Assembly (NCBI GenBank): GCA_013399895.1
Contig: VXBA01000680.1
Location: 1 to 64,000 of the forward strand
DNA: 64,000 nucleotides
Direction: 5' to 3'
DNA from: Serilophus lunatus
Taxonomy: Eukaryota > Chordata > Aves > Passeriformes > Eurylaimidae
In this document: positions 50,001 through 63,868 of the stretch, piece by piece
Numbering within the stretch: the stretch's first letter is position 1
Layout: each line of letters opens with the position of its first letter
Position numbers and translations under genes: made by a program
Notes under the pieces: model-generated
Database searches by the model: none
The model's input: only the letters and a program-made list of their open reading frames with translations
Told to the model about the DNA's origin: nothing

Positions 50001-52239
50001 TTGAGGTTTAAAATTTCTTTTCTGTCCTCTTTTGTGAGTGTGATTCTAACGCACACCAGAAACCGACCTAATGTTAGATAAAGTAGTAGCATGGCTGTGA
50101 ATGTACAGATGTCCTCAAAAAAAAAATAAAAAATAAAAGAGAGGTCAGTGAAAGAGGTAAAATCCCTTGAATATAAATATTAACTTCAGTTTCTTGATTA
50201 AAAAGTAAGCCACCTCAGAAAAATGGGTTGTTCATTGAGTTTGCCTCGATGCTTGTAAAATGGTGGAGGGACAGGTCGGAAGAGAGCTGCCTGCAGGGAG
50301 AGTAAATGAAAGAAAACCAGACTTACACACTTGGAAATGGAGAACAATTGACACCTGTGAAAAATGTGTTTATCAATGTGTGTGAATGAGACAGTCTACC
50401 ATGTTTTGTGCTCGTATTGGGCTTGTTTGCTGCCTCCTCCAGTGGGCTTTTGCACTGCAGGGTTTTCACAAACAACCAAACAGAAAGCAGCAGCAGAAAA
50501 CCTCTGGTTGTAAAGTGACCACTGCTCATAGTAGAACTCACTACACAGAAGTCTTTTATGACATATTTTGATCTTATCCATCTGCTTATGCTCCAGAAGT
50601 AACTGGAAAAATAAGTGAAATGCTGCTACTGCAGTTCTATGCAAGAGAATCCCATGACAATGGATCCCACCTGCTATTTCTTGGGATAAGGAAGTTGAAG
50701 CAATGCAGAAACTCATGCCAACTGTGAAAGGAGTCTTTTTGAACTTTGCAAAGAAGCTAAAAGGAAATTTGTAGCTGCAAAAATAGAAGAAAGAATCCTA
50801 AACTCGTAATGAAAAACACTGATAACTACTTATAGATGAGACTTAGAACTTTTTTCTCTCTCAAATTAGGATATTTATTTGTTCCTAATCATTCACTTAA
50901 ACAATTTGGGTGTTAATGCATGCTGCTGTGTTGAATTGTCCGTCCAGGGGCTTTTTGCTATTTGCCTTTTCCTGAAAGCCAGCCTGTAGTATCTAAAAAC
51001 CGAGCAACAGAGAGGGAGAAAGTAAGAAAACCACAAATAAACAGTGTCATATTACATATAGTTTGCATTTTCCCATAGGCAAACAAGGGCAGGCAGTTTT
51101 CAGTTTCTGTTATGGAAAATGAGAAGGCAGTATACATTCTCTTGAGCAGAAGATCCTCCTGTGACCCACCAGAGTCAGAGCTGACAGCCTGTCCTGCTGT
51201 TTTCCTGTGTTGCCTCCTCTCTGGAGTGAGTGTGCATGTCCTCCTAAAGCAGAACAGACACATGGCTCTCCCACTGGGAGTCTATTATCATATTGCCCTG
51301 TATTATCTTTGTTTCTGATAATGTTCTGCTCAGACAAACACTGCCTATCACTTTTGAAAGAAGGTGCTGTGTTCTCCCCAGCATCTTTCCCATGGGATTC
51401 CCATCTTCACATGTATAATGTTCCAGGAGGTGATATTCCCCTATTGCTGATGGGTTCTGGTTTTCACTTTTAAGTGCCTGTAGCTTGTTACTGCTTCATC
51501 TTTTGAAGTGTACATACATCTGAAAGAAAGCAGCTTTAGTCCTTTTTTCCTGTGTCTAAACTATTCTTCATTAATACTCCATATAAATCTTGTAAGGTGA
51601 CTCACCAAAGCAAGAGCCCAAATCTATGTTTTATACATCATTGCAATAACTCACTTCACTGTTTATCTCATAAAAGCCCTTTTATATGTTTGCTAGTGAT
51701 TTCCTGTAGTATTTTTGTGTATTTATGGGGAGTTTCTGATTCCTTTACAGATTTTCTTCTCCCCTTCTTGCTTCTAAGCTATTGCACGCTTTTCTGAATT
51801 TTTTATCTTTATTGGTTCTTCATCTCATTCCTATGATAATGCAACCTTTTTTCTTCTTGGAATTTTGGTATCACAGCTCTCACCATAACTGTATTAATAA
51901 TTTCACGAAACCAAAAGGGAGATCAAATATGTTTCAGTGCCTAGCAGAAATTTAAAATATTTGCACCTGCTCTTGGGAGTGCTAATATTTGTGGGGGAAA
52001 AAAAGTTACTAAAATGATTGTTACAAGATTATGAGTTGACTTTAAGGTATGTGTTTGTGTAGTTGATGTTTTCCTACATGTACTTGCAAATTTGCAAACT
52101 ACCATTTACACCAGATATCATGTTGTATTTGCTGGAACTGTGTTCACAGATAAGGCTTCCTAATCAGATTGGGTACATATATTTAAGAGGGCCTGTGAAA
52201 TCCTTTAAAATATTGACATATGAAACGAACTATTCAGAC
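44091..52239. other. AT-rich single-copy DNA without recognisable genes
   Basis: No transposon or coding exon was recognised in 8.1 kb. A T/G-rich patch is at 45775-45816, an inverted repeat TTTGGGTT-T-AACCCAAA at 47508-47524, a TG-rich patch at 49206-49228 and an A-rich AAAAT patch at 50117-50140. Confidence 0.55.
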
Positions 52240-52470
52240 AATTGTTCTTCCATTCTATAAAAACGGGTACCATGTCTGCCCTCTTCCAATCCTCCGGAAT
52301 TCTCATCCTCCCACGGTTCACAGTGATGGTGCAGAGATTTCTTCAGATGTTTACTTAGTTACTTAAGGGACAGTTCCATCAAGTGCTCTGGACTGGGCTG
52401 GATTGGGCCTTTTGTCCTTAAGGTTAATGCTGTTGAGTAGGTATAAATAATTTATTGCTCTTTTGAATAT
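52240..52470 (-). mobile_element. Old CR1 LINE fragment from the middle of ORF2
   Basis: The plus strand contains CCATGTCTGCCCTCTTCCAA, TCCTCCGGAATTCTCATCCT, GGTGCAGAGATTTCTTCAG and CATCAAGTGCTCTGGAC. These are reversed blocks of the CR1 ORF2 segment between endonuclease and reverse transcriptase. Divergence is greater than in the 3' fragments elsewhere in the window, suggesting an older insertion. It cannot be part of the CR1 at 52838, whose 3' end lies to its right in the same orientation. Confidence 0.7.
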
Positions 52471-52518
52471 TCTTTTTTGATTCAAGTGTCCTTGAGTCAT
52501 GGAGATCTCCTTAAAGCT

Positions 52519-52560
52519 GTATCCCTAATATCAGTGTTGTATCCCTAATATCACAGTGTT
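52519..52560. repeat. Tandem duplication of a 20/22-bp unit
   Basis: GTATCCCTAATATCAGTGTT (52519-52538) is followed directly by the same sequence with a CA inserted before GTGTT (52539-52560). Confidence 0.88.
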
Positions 52561-52837
52561 TTCCCACTGAATCAAGTTAGTTTTCCAGGAAGGCATTGAA
52601 TGTTCCTTTCTATCAACTGTAGTTTTCCAAGCAACCCTATTTTGTAAAACTATGCCATGGTTTTCTTCTTGATGTTGTCTCCAGTGCTGTGCTTTTGCCT
52701 CTGGTGATATTTGAATGAATTGCCACATGGTGGAGGGATCTCAGTCTGCAGCACATAATGCAGTTCAGTGGAAATTTGTTTGCAGAAGGAAACAGTAGGT
52801 GCGGCTATGCCAAAATCTGCGCTGTTATTATTACTGT

Positions 52838-53042
52838 CTGGGTTGGGAACCTTAAATATCATCTAATTTCAAGCCCCCGCCATACTCGGGGACATCTCCT
52901 GGTTGCTGGAGACAGGTTGGTAGACCGGATTGCTCAATTCCCCATCTAATTTGGCCTTGAATACTGACAAGGATGGCACATCCACAACTTCTCTGGGCAG
53001 CCTAATCCACTGTCTCACCACCTTCAATAAAGAATTAAAAAT
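52838..53042 (-). mobile_element. CR1 LINE, 3' end fragment, reverse orientation
   Basis: The plus strand reads GGGTTGGGAACCTTAAATAT, CATCTAATTTCAAGCCCCC, GGGGACATCTCCTGGTTG, AATTTGGCCTTGAATACTGA, GGCACATCCACAACTTCTCT, GGGCAGCCTAATCCACTG and TCTCACCACCTTCAATAAAG. This is the reversed 3' end of the same CR1 subfamily type as the copy at 9.1-9.5 kb. It is truncated after about 205 bp. Confidence 0.9.
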
Positions 53043-56000
53043 TATCTAACTAGTCCTGGTCTAGATAGGTATGTGCAAAAAAAGATGAGAAAAAATGATC
53101 ATATTTTTCATTGTCTTGATAAAATAATGGAGAGATTAAGAAAGTATTAGCCTGAGAGCATAAAAGGAAAAAAAATTTTGCACTTTATCCTATGAAGTAT
53201 ATCTGCAACATGGAACTCATTCTTTCAAGATCATATGGATATGCAAAAATTTCATCAGATGAAGTTATACAGATCAGATTTTTTGATTACTGAGAAAAAT
53301 GGTGTTCCAAATTCAGCTTGGCCTATAGTTCCCCAGCTAGGGAAACATTGCTGCAGAGGGATTGTTCTATACCCAGCTGTTTCCTTCTGATTCTCTGCTA
53401 CTGAACAAAAGAGGAAGTGTGTCAGTGTACCACTATGCTTTCCACTGGTTATGGATTGGAGTAGTTTTGCCTTCAGTGAAACCTGAATGAATGTGAACCA
53501 AATCTGGCCTCTGGCAGAGAGCTACATTCATCTGTGGTATCAAGCCTGGCCTTTCAGCACCACAGTCAGGCACCTCTTGGGCTTTTCCGAAAGGCTCGGA
53601 ATCACCAAACTCTAAAGTTAGTTTTGCAACATATTTCTACGTAAATTCATACATTTGCTACGTGAGGAAAGGAATGTAAATTTCCTTGCCAGGAACTATT
53701 TTTTGAGTATAGGTGATCTGTCTGCTTGGGTAGTAAGCAGAATTAAGAGAAGTTAAGATAAAAGGATTGCGCTTTAGCAAACCTGTTGTTCACTGAGATA
53801 CTTGGTGTTTAGAGAGGTTGAGCATGTAGGTGAATATATTTTTGTTGTTAAATGATTCTGTTCTTTTAAGAGGTACTGTATGGATAGCTAACATTTTGTC
53901 TATGTCTCCACTGAAATTTTGCAGAGGCAACTTCAATGTACATGGTGTTGTACACACGGTAGACACAAAATAGATTGTTTTTTCAAGTCTTTAGTTTTAG
54001 GCATAAGACACTTTTCCACACTCGAAGTCTCTCCTAATGGACCTATAGAATGCTTTTACTGCTTTTCCTCCAGCCCCCGACACACCACACACCATCTTCT
54101 TCACCCCCCCATTCAAGTACAGTTGCTAGTGGTGAAAATTGTACACGCTCTGGTATGTATTATTATGCACAACACTTTTTTTGCATGCTATAGGAAGAAC
54201 AGCTTTTGTTTTAAAAGAAGTATGAAGATCTCAAAGAGGGCCAAATACAGTATGTTGATGACAAAGTCATGCTTGCTTCAAAACATTGATGTATTAATAC
54301 ACTGGAGGAATAAACTCTTTAGTTTCAGAAGCAATTCCTGCAGAAGATAGGTAGGACATTTCAGCAGTCCAGTCTTAAGACTATTTGTCTGTTTAGGAGG
54401 ACCGTTAACTTTGACTGTAATTCCACTGTAATTTCTCAAAAATACTTTTCCCAATGGAAATACAGTATTGTATACCTAAAGTTACCTTTCATAATCAATA
54501 GTATCGTTAGAGTATTTAAACTTTCTTACTATAACCTGTAATGCTGTTACAGTGATTTAATGCAGGGTCTTCTACATCAGGCAAGCCAACCATAAACTGT
54601 AGAATATATTCTCGATTATCAATTCAAAATAATGTTACAACTGATGGTTAATTTTTGTCCTATAAAATGATGTAGGAGAAGTGTGATGATTTACCCAGGT
54701 TGGCCCATGTTATTTTGCAGGTTAATGCAATTGTTATTATTTTACTTGGTAAATTTAAATTACTGTATTTCCAGATATATTTTTAATTCTAGAAAGAAAA
54801 GCTCTAGTCTTGCCTTCCAAATGTATCCTAGGTCCATGTGAAAATCCCAAATTACTGTTATTTAAGCAACTGCATACACAAATGAAATATTGTATAAGTT
54901 TATTCCATGCGCTTTGATGTTGTTTGCTTTGTTCCAGTCTTCCCTTAACAAATATGTTCAGAAATAGGCCTCATTCAGAGGGTCTTGGGACACAACTACA
55001 GAAATATCATAAAGTTGCCTTTTAGTGTAATTGTTTCATGTTCCCAGTCCTCCTGGGGTTATTTTGCTTACGCATTTCTCGTCGTTGTAAATTTGATTAT
55101 TCTACTACAGTGATTTACTCTAAGAAAATTAATATAATCTCTTCAAAACTGTCAGCTGTGAGCCATAACTCCCTGAACTGCTGTTTTACTTTCCAGGCAT
55201 TATAAATGCATTTCCCTAGTTGCTCCATGTGGAAGTCATCTCACAGTGAAGTGTCATTTTCCCAGTGGGCTGATGGCACACGGTAATAATATGAGCAAAT
55301 AGTAAATATTTTTAAGACTTGCAGTACAACAATCGCAAAATACCACCTCATTTATGAGAAACAAATAGTAGCTTCATATTTTAAACTTGAAATACTGTCC
55401 TAAGTGAGAGGCGTGATGTGCTGACAGAACCCCATGAGTATAAGCTTTGTAACTTTGCGGATAACTTTTTGGACCTTAAAATTCAGTTACAGGAAAGGGA
55501 AAGAGAGATCCACTGCATCAGAAAATATTCCAAATTTTAATGAAAAGTACAAAAGACAAACAGTTACCAGTCCAAAAATGTATTCTTATTTTGCTGTATA
55601 TACGTCATCAGATACTTCTTGAATGCCTTTAAAGTGTTCTAAATAACAGGTGCTTCAAATATTAATTTGTAATTGCTTCAAATACCGTATTTCTGAGCAC
55701 TATGTGGCTTATCTCAAGTATTTGAATACAATATTTACCATTTATATGCAGTCAGTTTTTTCATCATGTGTGGGGAGGATTCTTTACCTAACTCTCTGTA
55801 AAAACTCTAAATGATTTATGGAGTGAGAAAAATTCTGTAAAGGAGACGATTTACAAATGGTAAATGCATGCATGGACATGGACACACATGCTTTGCATGC
55901 ATAAAGGGGGACTTGTCTTTTTTCATACCTATGCAGAAAAATTATATTGTTTTCCTATTTACTGGATTGAGTTTAAGCATCTTTAAATTGATTTGATTTC

Positions 56001-57899
56001 TGTTACCAAGAAAAAAGTTATATGTGGATGTGAGAACAGAAATATCAAAGGGTGAGTGCTCTTTATAGTAGGAGGCACTGAATTCCTATCACCTTGTTGT
56101 CACCTTGCGACTAAAAACATTTTGAGGATGGTTAAGGTAATAAATCTATATGGGATTATATTTTGCTGAATGTTCCCTCCAAATGTGAATTGACAAAAAA
56201 ATATGCTTAACTAGAAAAACAATGCATTTGTTCTCTCCAGATCTGAAAAGAAGACTTCTCAGGATGAGTTTCAGAAAACTGTATGCTCTTTTGGAAAAGG
56301 AAGTCAAAAAGATAGAATATTTTTGCTTGTTGGAACAACGTAGAGGAAAAGAGGTATCAGTTATTGTATGGTTGAAGATTTTAGTTGCTGTAAAGGCTAT
56401 TTTACCAGACCTTATTTTAAGACTGCCTGTGATACCAAGGACTGGGGCTCAAAAGGTTTCTGACAGATCAGTGGTGATACGGGTGGGAAGTGATATGTAT
56501 CTGTGTTGATATGAGATAACCTGGGAGAAGAAATACTAGATTTTCCAGTGTTCAAAAAAGGGGAATTCTGTTCTTTAACCCATCATAAGATAGGTTTTCT
56601 CTTTGCTATTTTATGCAAGCTGTTCTGCTAGGACAGGCATATTAGAGGATGAGTAGGAAAAAGCAAAACACTTCCATTTTCTTACTTACATTTTGTAGTG
56701 ATACCTGAAAAGGAAAAAGCTTTCTTGAGAGCTTTTCTTTAATCGAAGCTTCTAGGTCCACAATGTACATAGACGTGCACCCACCATAGTACTAGTACCC
56801 TATTTTCACTCCTAATCATTTGTCATATCTAATGGTTACACCCAAACCCAAAATTGTTCATCCCCCTCAAGTCCCCCTGCCCCTCAGGCCTGCCCTTTGG
56901 AGCTTCTCCAGGGTGTTTTGGACCTTCTATCTTACTTTGTCTACCCCATATCTTGTTATTTCCCTCCAGTTTCATCTCCCGAACAGGGTGTCTGTGCTAG
57001 AATCTGTTTTTCCTCAAAAGGATGTTAAACAACATTTCACAGACTGTGAGAAAGAGGTTTTCTGACATCCTAAGAGTGAGAAACCATGCAGCTTTGCTAG
57101 GATCCACAAATTATATAAGAAATCTTAAGAAACAAGCAGAAAGTACATCTCTTTCTCATAGCATATTACCGGCACTTCTTGGTTATTACCAACAGTCTTG
57201 TCCATTATTACTTACAATCCTTGATTGGCTCCACAGTCATCTGACTATCAATGTTTGAGACAGACTCATTAGCCCTTTATATTCTAGGATTCTAAAATGG
57301 TAAAAAAAATATTCTCCAATTGTTATTTGTAATGGTTTGGTTTAAACAGAAGTTTCTAGTACCTGCTGGTGAGATTACTTGAAAGCATTTTACAACTTCA
57401 TAATTCGTGCTCAGGTCTGAAAGAATTGCTTATATTAGCTTTCCTCCGTTATCACTGCATTCTTTCAGTGTGTACGTTTGGGGAGGTGTAAATGCATACA
57501 CAACACATTCTGCCTTGGAATACATTGCCTGTAGCAAACATGTATTCTTCAATTTTCCTAATGGGGCGTGCGTGTGTCAATTATAAATTTATTTTTCTAT
57601 TTTAAAATAACACCACAAGGTTCCTCTTTTGTCTGTTGGGTTTCTGGATTCAGATGAACTTGCGTATTATATTGATATTTCCTCTGCCACATGTAATAGC
57701 TCTTTGAAGAGAAGTGTCCACCACTTTTTGGTGAGCACTGTGAAGCTGAGCTTCTCTCCAGTGAAAAGCAGACAAATGCCTGCAGTAAATGAGAGAGACT
57801 AGACTGAAGGTAGTTCTTAGTAGCTTGCAGTAAAAACAATCAGTTAAAGTTCATTAAAAAAGTGAAATTCAATAAAGGTAAACAGAACTGAATAATCTA
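53043..57899. other. AT-rich single-copy DNA without recognisable genes
   Basis: Nothing is recognised with confidence. Frames such as 53919-54350 (143 codons, Cys- and His-rich) and 56222-56509 match no family I know. The stretch 55140-55310 is low in homopolymers and has mixed factor-like motifs but is not distinctive. Confidence 0.5.
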
Positions 57900-58400
57900 G
57901 AAAGCCAACTTTACCTTAGACTTTCCAAAGGACATTATAAACCTTAATTATCATTGTATTATCATTAATTATCATCATAAATTGAGGTGACGTTATGCTA
58001 CAGATAAAGGTTGTAAATGCCTTTTCCCATTAATCATCACTATGATGTGTTTATTTTCACAGAAATATGCCATCTTTTGTAATTTTACTGTGGTGGTTCT
58101 TGAGAGTATTTCATCAATAGATATGCTGCATTTTCATGGTCTTTTTAGATACTGCAGGAATTTTAACAGCATTCCCCATGTCCCATCTCTACGTAGAATA
58201 CTTGCTGATGTGATAACTTAAAAGGCATAGTTCCATTCACATCACGTTATCACTCAACAGCTGAGGTATTATAATTTACATACCAGTGATGAGGAAAAGC
58301 CGTTACACAAGGGTGTAACTCTGCTGGGCTTTGCAACTCCCCATACATTATTTTAATTATCAAGTAAATGACACATGCTATCATAATTCTAAAATGAGTA
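57900..58400. promoter_or_regulatory. Candidate conserved non-coding regulatory block
   Basis: Repeated ATTATCAT and AATTATCAT units (57945-57975) are followed by TGACGTTATG (CRE-like), CATTAATCATCA (PBX/homeodomain-like), TGATGTGATAAC and CATCACGTTATCA (GATA-like), AACAGCTGAGG (E-box) and TTAATTATCAAG. The density of homeodomain-type cores is higher than in neighbouring DNA. No frame or repeat explains it. The regulatory role is inference. Confidence 0.28.
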
Positions 58401-61249
58401 GCAGTATGTCTACTACCTCTGGTAAGGGCTGTGTAAATGAATTTTTGTTTTTGAGCGGACTGTTGTTATATTAACTCCAAATTAGATTAGGCTGGTTCTC
58501 CAGTCTAGAACACTACTGATTTATCCTTGTACATTTGCTCTTGGCTGCTCAGGTTCAGAGAACAGCCTCATTACAGGTGTAAGATTTTGCATAAGCAAGT
58601 ACCACAAAACCATTGCCACATGAGTTTGTTGCAAGGTGGCTTTACTGCAGATAGTGACAGTAATGTTATATATTCTGTGAGCTACTGTCTTGAGTCATAT
58701 GTGATTATTCAGAGGATGCCATCTTAACAGCTTTTATTGTAGCTGGCCAAAACTTTATGTCCAGAATTTCTTTGCCTCTTACCGGCTCAGTGATAGTGGT
58801 GAGAAATCTGTTAGCACTTGCAGTTAGTGAGCAGCAGCTGGCACTTTCGTTTCCTCCCTCTCATCCTGAAGGCCTACACCAGGTTTCTGATGTTATATTG
58901 CTTCATCACTTTAGGACAAGACTTGATTTCAACCCAAGAAGGTTGTGTTTTATCTGTCTTACTCCTTTTCATTACCTAGCATACTTATCTGGTTAATGTG
59001 TAGCATTACATGCCCAGTTTAGTTTTTATTTTCACTGTTCTTGAGTAGACATATCTCTGTGGACTGTGACTTCTAGTCCTTGCTGCTTCTAGCATGAGTA
59101 GTATCTGATTTCACGTTCTTTTGCACACATGGATGTGCCTAGGATACGAATTTATGGCACTAGGGCACAAACTGTATCAGTTGCATCTCGCTAACCTTGA
59201 TGTCAAAGAAGAACTCTGGGCTAAATGAACGTAATTAGTTTGTTAGCTTTGAACTTCTGCTATTCTATTCAAGTCTGTACAATATAGCAGTTGAGAGAAA
59301 CAAAAAAACGTTGGGAGAGACTTAGAAAAATGACCAGTGATACTGTACAGGCTGTACTAGGGAACCCTGAAGATAGGTTAAAATAAGACAGAAAGCAGAA
59401 ATGGCTATTAGATAAATAACTACCAATCTAAATTAAATTATCATTAATAACTTCCATGCTGATCATTTAAACAGTGCTCACAAATGAGATGCCCTGAAAA
59501 CCAATCTCCTTTGAGTTTTAGTGTTCTTGGAAAAAGAAACATTAAAATGCTTATTATACACAGTTTGTGGGGGTTCAAGGAAATGCAGAGATTGACCATG
59601 CAGGTTTAGAATAAAATTATTTAGTGCTGTTTTGAAACCCTGTTTCAGTGAATTACATAAATGCCCATTTGGAGTCATACTGAAATTAAGATGTAAATAA
59701 TGTTATAGGTTTACTGTTTCAGAGTATAAGTGCACATATTAAATGAACTTCCACTGCACATACCTGCATCTTGTCAGTGTATATTAATACAGAATGATTC
59801 CTGCTCAGCTTTTCACTCTCAGCCTCCTGTTTATGTGTATTCTGGAAACATTAAAGCAATTGATAATTTCTCTGCCAATGTACACTGTTTTCGTGGATGG
59901 ATTGCTCAGCTACATCATATGATTATTAAGTAATACAGTGATTATTTAATTTGAAAATTTTTATGCTGTTATGTTCACCGCATAAATTGTAGTTCAGTAC
60001 GCATGACTTTGTGAATAATTAGGTACTGAAGAAGCTAGCTGAAAGTGTGAGTGAGCAGTCAGTGTTGTTCCTTTAAACATACGCAGCTTGAAAAGCAGAT
60101 GGAATTGTGTTCTCATGATGTTTAAGGACTTTTAGAGCACTGCATATCACCAGCATCTGGAGACCAATTACTGAAGAGTCTCCATAGGGGTCCTGCCTCA
60201 GGGTTTTTAGTTGGATGAATAATATATAAACTCAATAGTTTCCCACAGAGAGCAACTGGAGCAGTATCAGAAGGAAATAAGCCTTTTAGGAGCTGAACTG
60301 AAAATGAAATACTAGCACAGGATTTAAAATGAAGCTTTTTTGCTTTTACTTGCAAAGTCGAACACTGCATATTAGTTAAATGAATTCTAATTTTTTTTTT
60401 TTAGCCTTTATCTTTCAGAATCTTGCTTTTTTAAATTTTGGTACACATTTATTTGAAAGCCTTAGCAAAAGGCTGTAAAGCTTATTCACTTACTCCAAGA
60501 ACTAGCACACTAAATTCCATTTTAAAAAGTGGTGAAAATTATCTTTTATAAGTACATCATTCATTTTGTAGCACAGGTTCAGCATTATAATCCTCAAACC
60601 ATAATCGGATTTTATCTTACCTGTCATTGTGTTTAGCTCTGGGTTTACTCAGTATGCATTTTAAAACCAGAAACAGCTGCAAAATGGCATATCCAGTACT
60701 ATTCAAAACCCTCTTTCAACTCATGATACATCCCTTCAAATTCCTAATCACTGTCCTCCTTTTAAATTTAATTGAAAACAGAACACATTCGAAAAGGAAA
60801 TAAAAATATATGAATGTAAATACTTGGATCTGAGAAGAAACTTATGTCTTAATTATAATAGAAAATCTTCTCTATTGATTTGTTGCAATAGAGATGCAAG
60901 TCAAAATTCGCTTAGTGGGCATTTCACAGATGAAAAATACATAATCTGGGGAACACTATTGGGACCCATGCAGAATAAAACAAATGAGGGTGTACCTTTT
61001 ATTAACAACAACAGAACGACCAAAGAAAAACAAACATAAAACATCAACAACCAAAACAAAAAAAAAAAGGAACAACAAAAATCCAGCATTGTCACTGGTG
61101 CTATGCTTGTTTTAGCTTGCAATTTCCTAGTAGATATTTTGGATAAATTTGGAAGCTTAGTCTCTTGAATTTTTAACTGTGACAGCAATCTTTGTGAGGC
61201 AAATTTTCCTACCAACTTCAGCATAACTATTCAACTGGATATGCGGCTG
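58401..61249. other. AT-rich DNA without recognisable genes; A/C-rich tract at right
   Basis: Nothing is recognised except a 12-T run at 60391-60402 and an A-rich AAAC-type low-complexity tract at 61010-61080. Confidence 0.55.
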
Positions 61250-61648
61250 AATCACAGAATGGTTAAGGTTGGAAGGGACCACTGGAGGTCATCTAGTCCA
61301 ACCTCACTGCTCAAGCAAGTTCATCCTAGAGCACATTACTCAGGATTGTGTTTAAATGGCTTTTGAATATCTCCAGCAAGGGAGACTCCACGATCCCTCT
61401 GGGCAACCTTTTGCAGTGCTTGGTCACCTGCACAGTGAAAAAGTTCTTCCTCATGTACAGGTGGAACTTCCTGTGTATCAGTTTCTGTCTGCTGTCTCTT
61501 GTCCTATTGCTTGGCAGCACCAAGAAGAGTGTGAGTTCATCCTCTTGGCACCCTCCCTTCAGATACTGACAGACATTGACAAGATCCCCTCTCAGTCTTC
61601 TTCAGGCTAAATGGGCCCAGCTCCCTCAGCCTTTCCTCATAAGAGAGG
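61250..61648 (-). mobile_element. CR1 LINE fragment, reverse orientation, ORF2 end partly readable
   Basis: The plus strand begins AATCACAGAATGGTTAAGGT, TTGGAAGGGACCACTGGAGG and TCATCTAGTCCAACCTCACT, and ends with GGGCCCAGCTCCCTCAGCCT. A minus-strand frame (61326-61523) still reads the ORF2 C-terminus: RKFHLYMRKNFFTVQVTKH, then GIVESPLLEIFKSHLN. It is among the less decayed CR1 copies here, but 5'-truncated and inactive. Confidence 0.95.
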
Positions 61649-63868
61649 AAATAAACTGAAGCATTTTCAGGTTTGATTATGACACCAAAATCTCCTAAAT
61701 GAAAGCAAAATTGAAGGAAAAAAGGTAGCAGTAGAGTCATGTTCCTGGGAGGAAATGATCAGAATACATGTGGAATCTATGTGTTTTATTACATCGATCG
61801 ATTTGATATTTAGAGCTTCAGAAGAAAAAATGTAGCTTACCCTCCAAAAGAATAGCAAGTGCTATATTATTAATAAAATGATTATTTACATGCAGCAAAA
61901 TGCTAGTGCCACAAGAAAAATCAGGGTTTAGTTGTGCCAGATTACATATTAAACTGTATTGAAGGTATATAAATTATCCTACTTTTTTTAAATGAGAAAA
62001 TACCCAAGCAGTAAAGGGAAAGAAAAATAGCTACCAGGACTAAGTATCAGGCTAAACGGAACTTGCATAATATTGCAGAGCTCAAGTTGCACACTAATGT
62101 GATTAAAATAGTTCCTTGGCTCCCTTCCAAAACCTGTATCACTGTTTGAATAGTCTTGGGCTGTTCATGTGCATCATTCCTCTCTAGGTCTGGTACTCTG
62201 TTTCTGATGATGTTTGAAAAAGTCTTTCATCATGTCTCCTTGGTTCCCTGTTTTTTTCTTTCTAGCCACTTTTTTCATTCATAAACATTGTATTTAATGT
62301 GAGTTAGTGGTACTAAATCATCCTTGGTGTTGTCATAGTTGGTGCACTGGACCACTGCTTATTTGTGAAAACAGTATCAAGGTTATTGACCTTGAAGTTT
62401 AATGTCTAGTGCTAAACTTTGTTCTTGAAGTTTACTGTGGGAGTTTAAGAGGCAAAGATAAAGTTTGATCACAGCAGTAGAAATGAAAAAGGATTTAGAC
62501 TGCATAGAAGTAATCAGAGGAGCAAGGGAAAAAAATTAATATATGTGTTGGAGGAGGAGGGTACTGACAAGTGGTGAAAAAGAGAGAAGATTTCCAGGTG
62601 TCACCTCAAAAAATTTTTTTTTTCTTTTTAAATTCTTGCTTCCATTGCAAAGATAGCCTAAAGAGTATAAGTCAGTCTTCAATTTTTATTTTTTTTTCTC
62701 TGTCTGTTCTTCATCTGTTAGTTCTGAGTCTCCAGTACTGATTGACATCTGAGCTATGGAAACCATTATGAACTGGCCAGGATGTCTAAGATGATTCAGG
62801 AAAAATGAATGGACCAACAGAGTCATGGCAAAGTCAGTTAAGATATCATAGCTGTTGCTATGAGGGAATAAAAACAATGCAAGAAGGGAATTTAGGGTGT
62901 TCAGGTGTTGTATTGTTTGGTTGTGGTTTGTTGTTTGGGTTTTTTTAACTGAGAAAACTTAAGATTTTAAAATAATCAAAACTTGATTCATGTGAAAATA
63001 GCATATCTTGGCAACTTCTAATATACTCCCAGAACATGCAAGTGAACTGAATTGAAATCCCTAAGAGTACAGAAGTATGTGATTCAGGTATAAACTGTCT
63101 TCTTAACATGACTTTTGAGCCTGCAATGTCGAGTGGTGCTGCTACAAAGCAATAAAACAGCTTAGGAACATTTCCACTTCTACGGATGCAGAATAATACA
63201 GAGACAATACAAATGTAAGATGATCACTATTCAATGTCTGTGCAGAGCCCTGGCTTAGATCAGACCAGGAGTTGGGGAGTTGCTTGTTTCTGCTGCCTGC
63301 ATATAAGGACTTACTGTTCCCTCTCAGGATGGATTCTACCCAGGACATTTCCTTATCCATTGGTCAACCTCAGAGATTGCAGCCGAATATGCCACCTTTC
63401 TTCTGAGCATCTTCATAGCAAGGTGAAAGCTCTGTAGGCTCAATATAGTGAGTCCATAAAATGAGAAGTCTCTAAAAATAGTCGGTAATAAGGCATGTTT
63501 GATCCCTCGAGGCACAAAGGCATAGGTCTCCTACACTGCTGGCATGAATCCTTTGGTGCAATATAGTTACATCTCTTGAAATAAGCACTGTTGGACTGGC
63601 TTCAGCTACATGTGGGAATGGAAATGCACCAAAATAAAAGTACAAAGAAAAGGGGTATAGCACATAATTTTGAATGCCTTTGTTTCTACTTACAATAGCA
63701 CATTACTATGCCATTACAGTTCTTGAGGATGGAAGACAAAATTACATCTGGTTTAGCATGTCATCATAGTAGCTGTTTCTACTCCATGCTCTTCCATCTG
63801 TGAGAACTAGCTTACACTAACTTTGCACAGCAGCTGAATCAAAAAGATTAAGGTTTGTCTCTGCAACT
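61649..63868. other. AT-rich DNA, no gene recognised
   Basis: It contains T-rich runs near 62610-62630 and 62684-62698 and a TTGTTTGG-type T/G-rich patch at 62910-62947, the complement of the A/C-rich tracts seen elsewhere. No coding signal is visible. Confidence 0.55.

Noticed and set aside
52240..53042. Reading the two CR1 pieces as one element with an insertion
   Set aside because: Both are on the minus strand, but the right-hand piece starts with the element's 3' end. A single minus-strand copy would have that end on the left.
53919..54350. 143-codon Cys/His-rich frame considered as a zinc-finger-like protein
   Set aside because: Cys and His spacing fits no known finger, the sequence is AT-rich with no exon signals, and it resembles no family.
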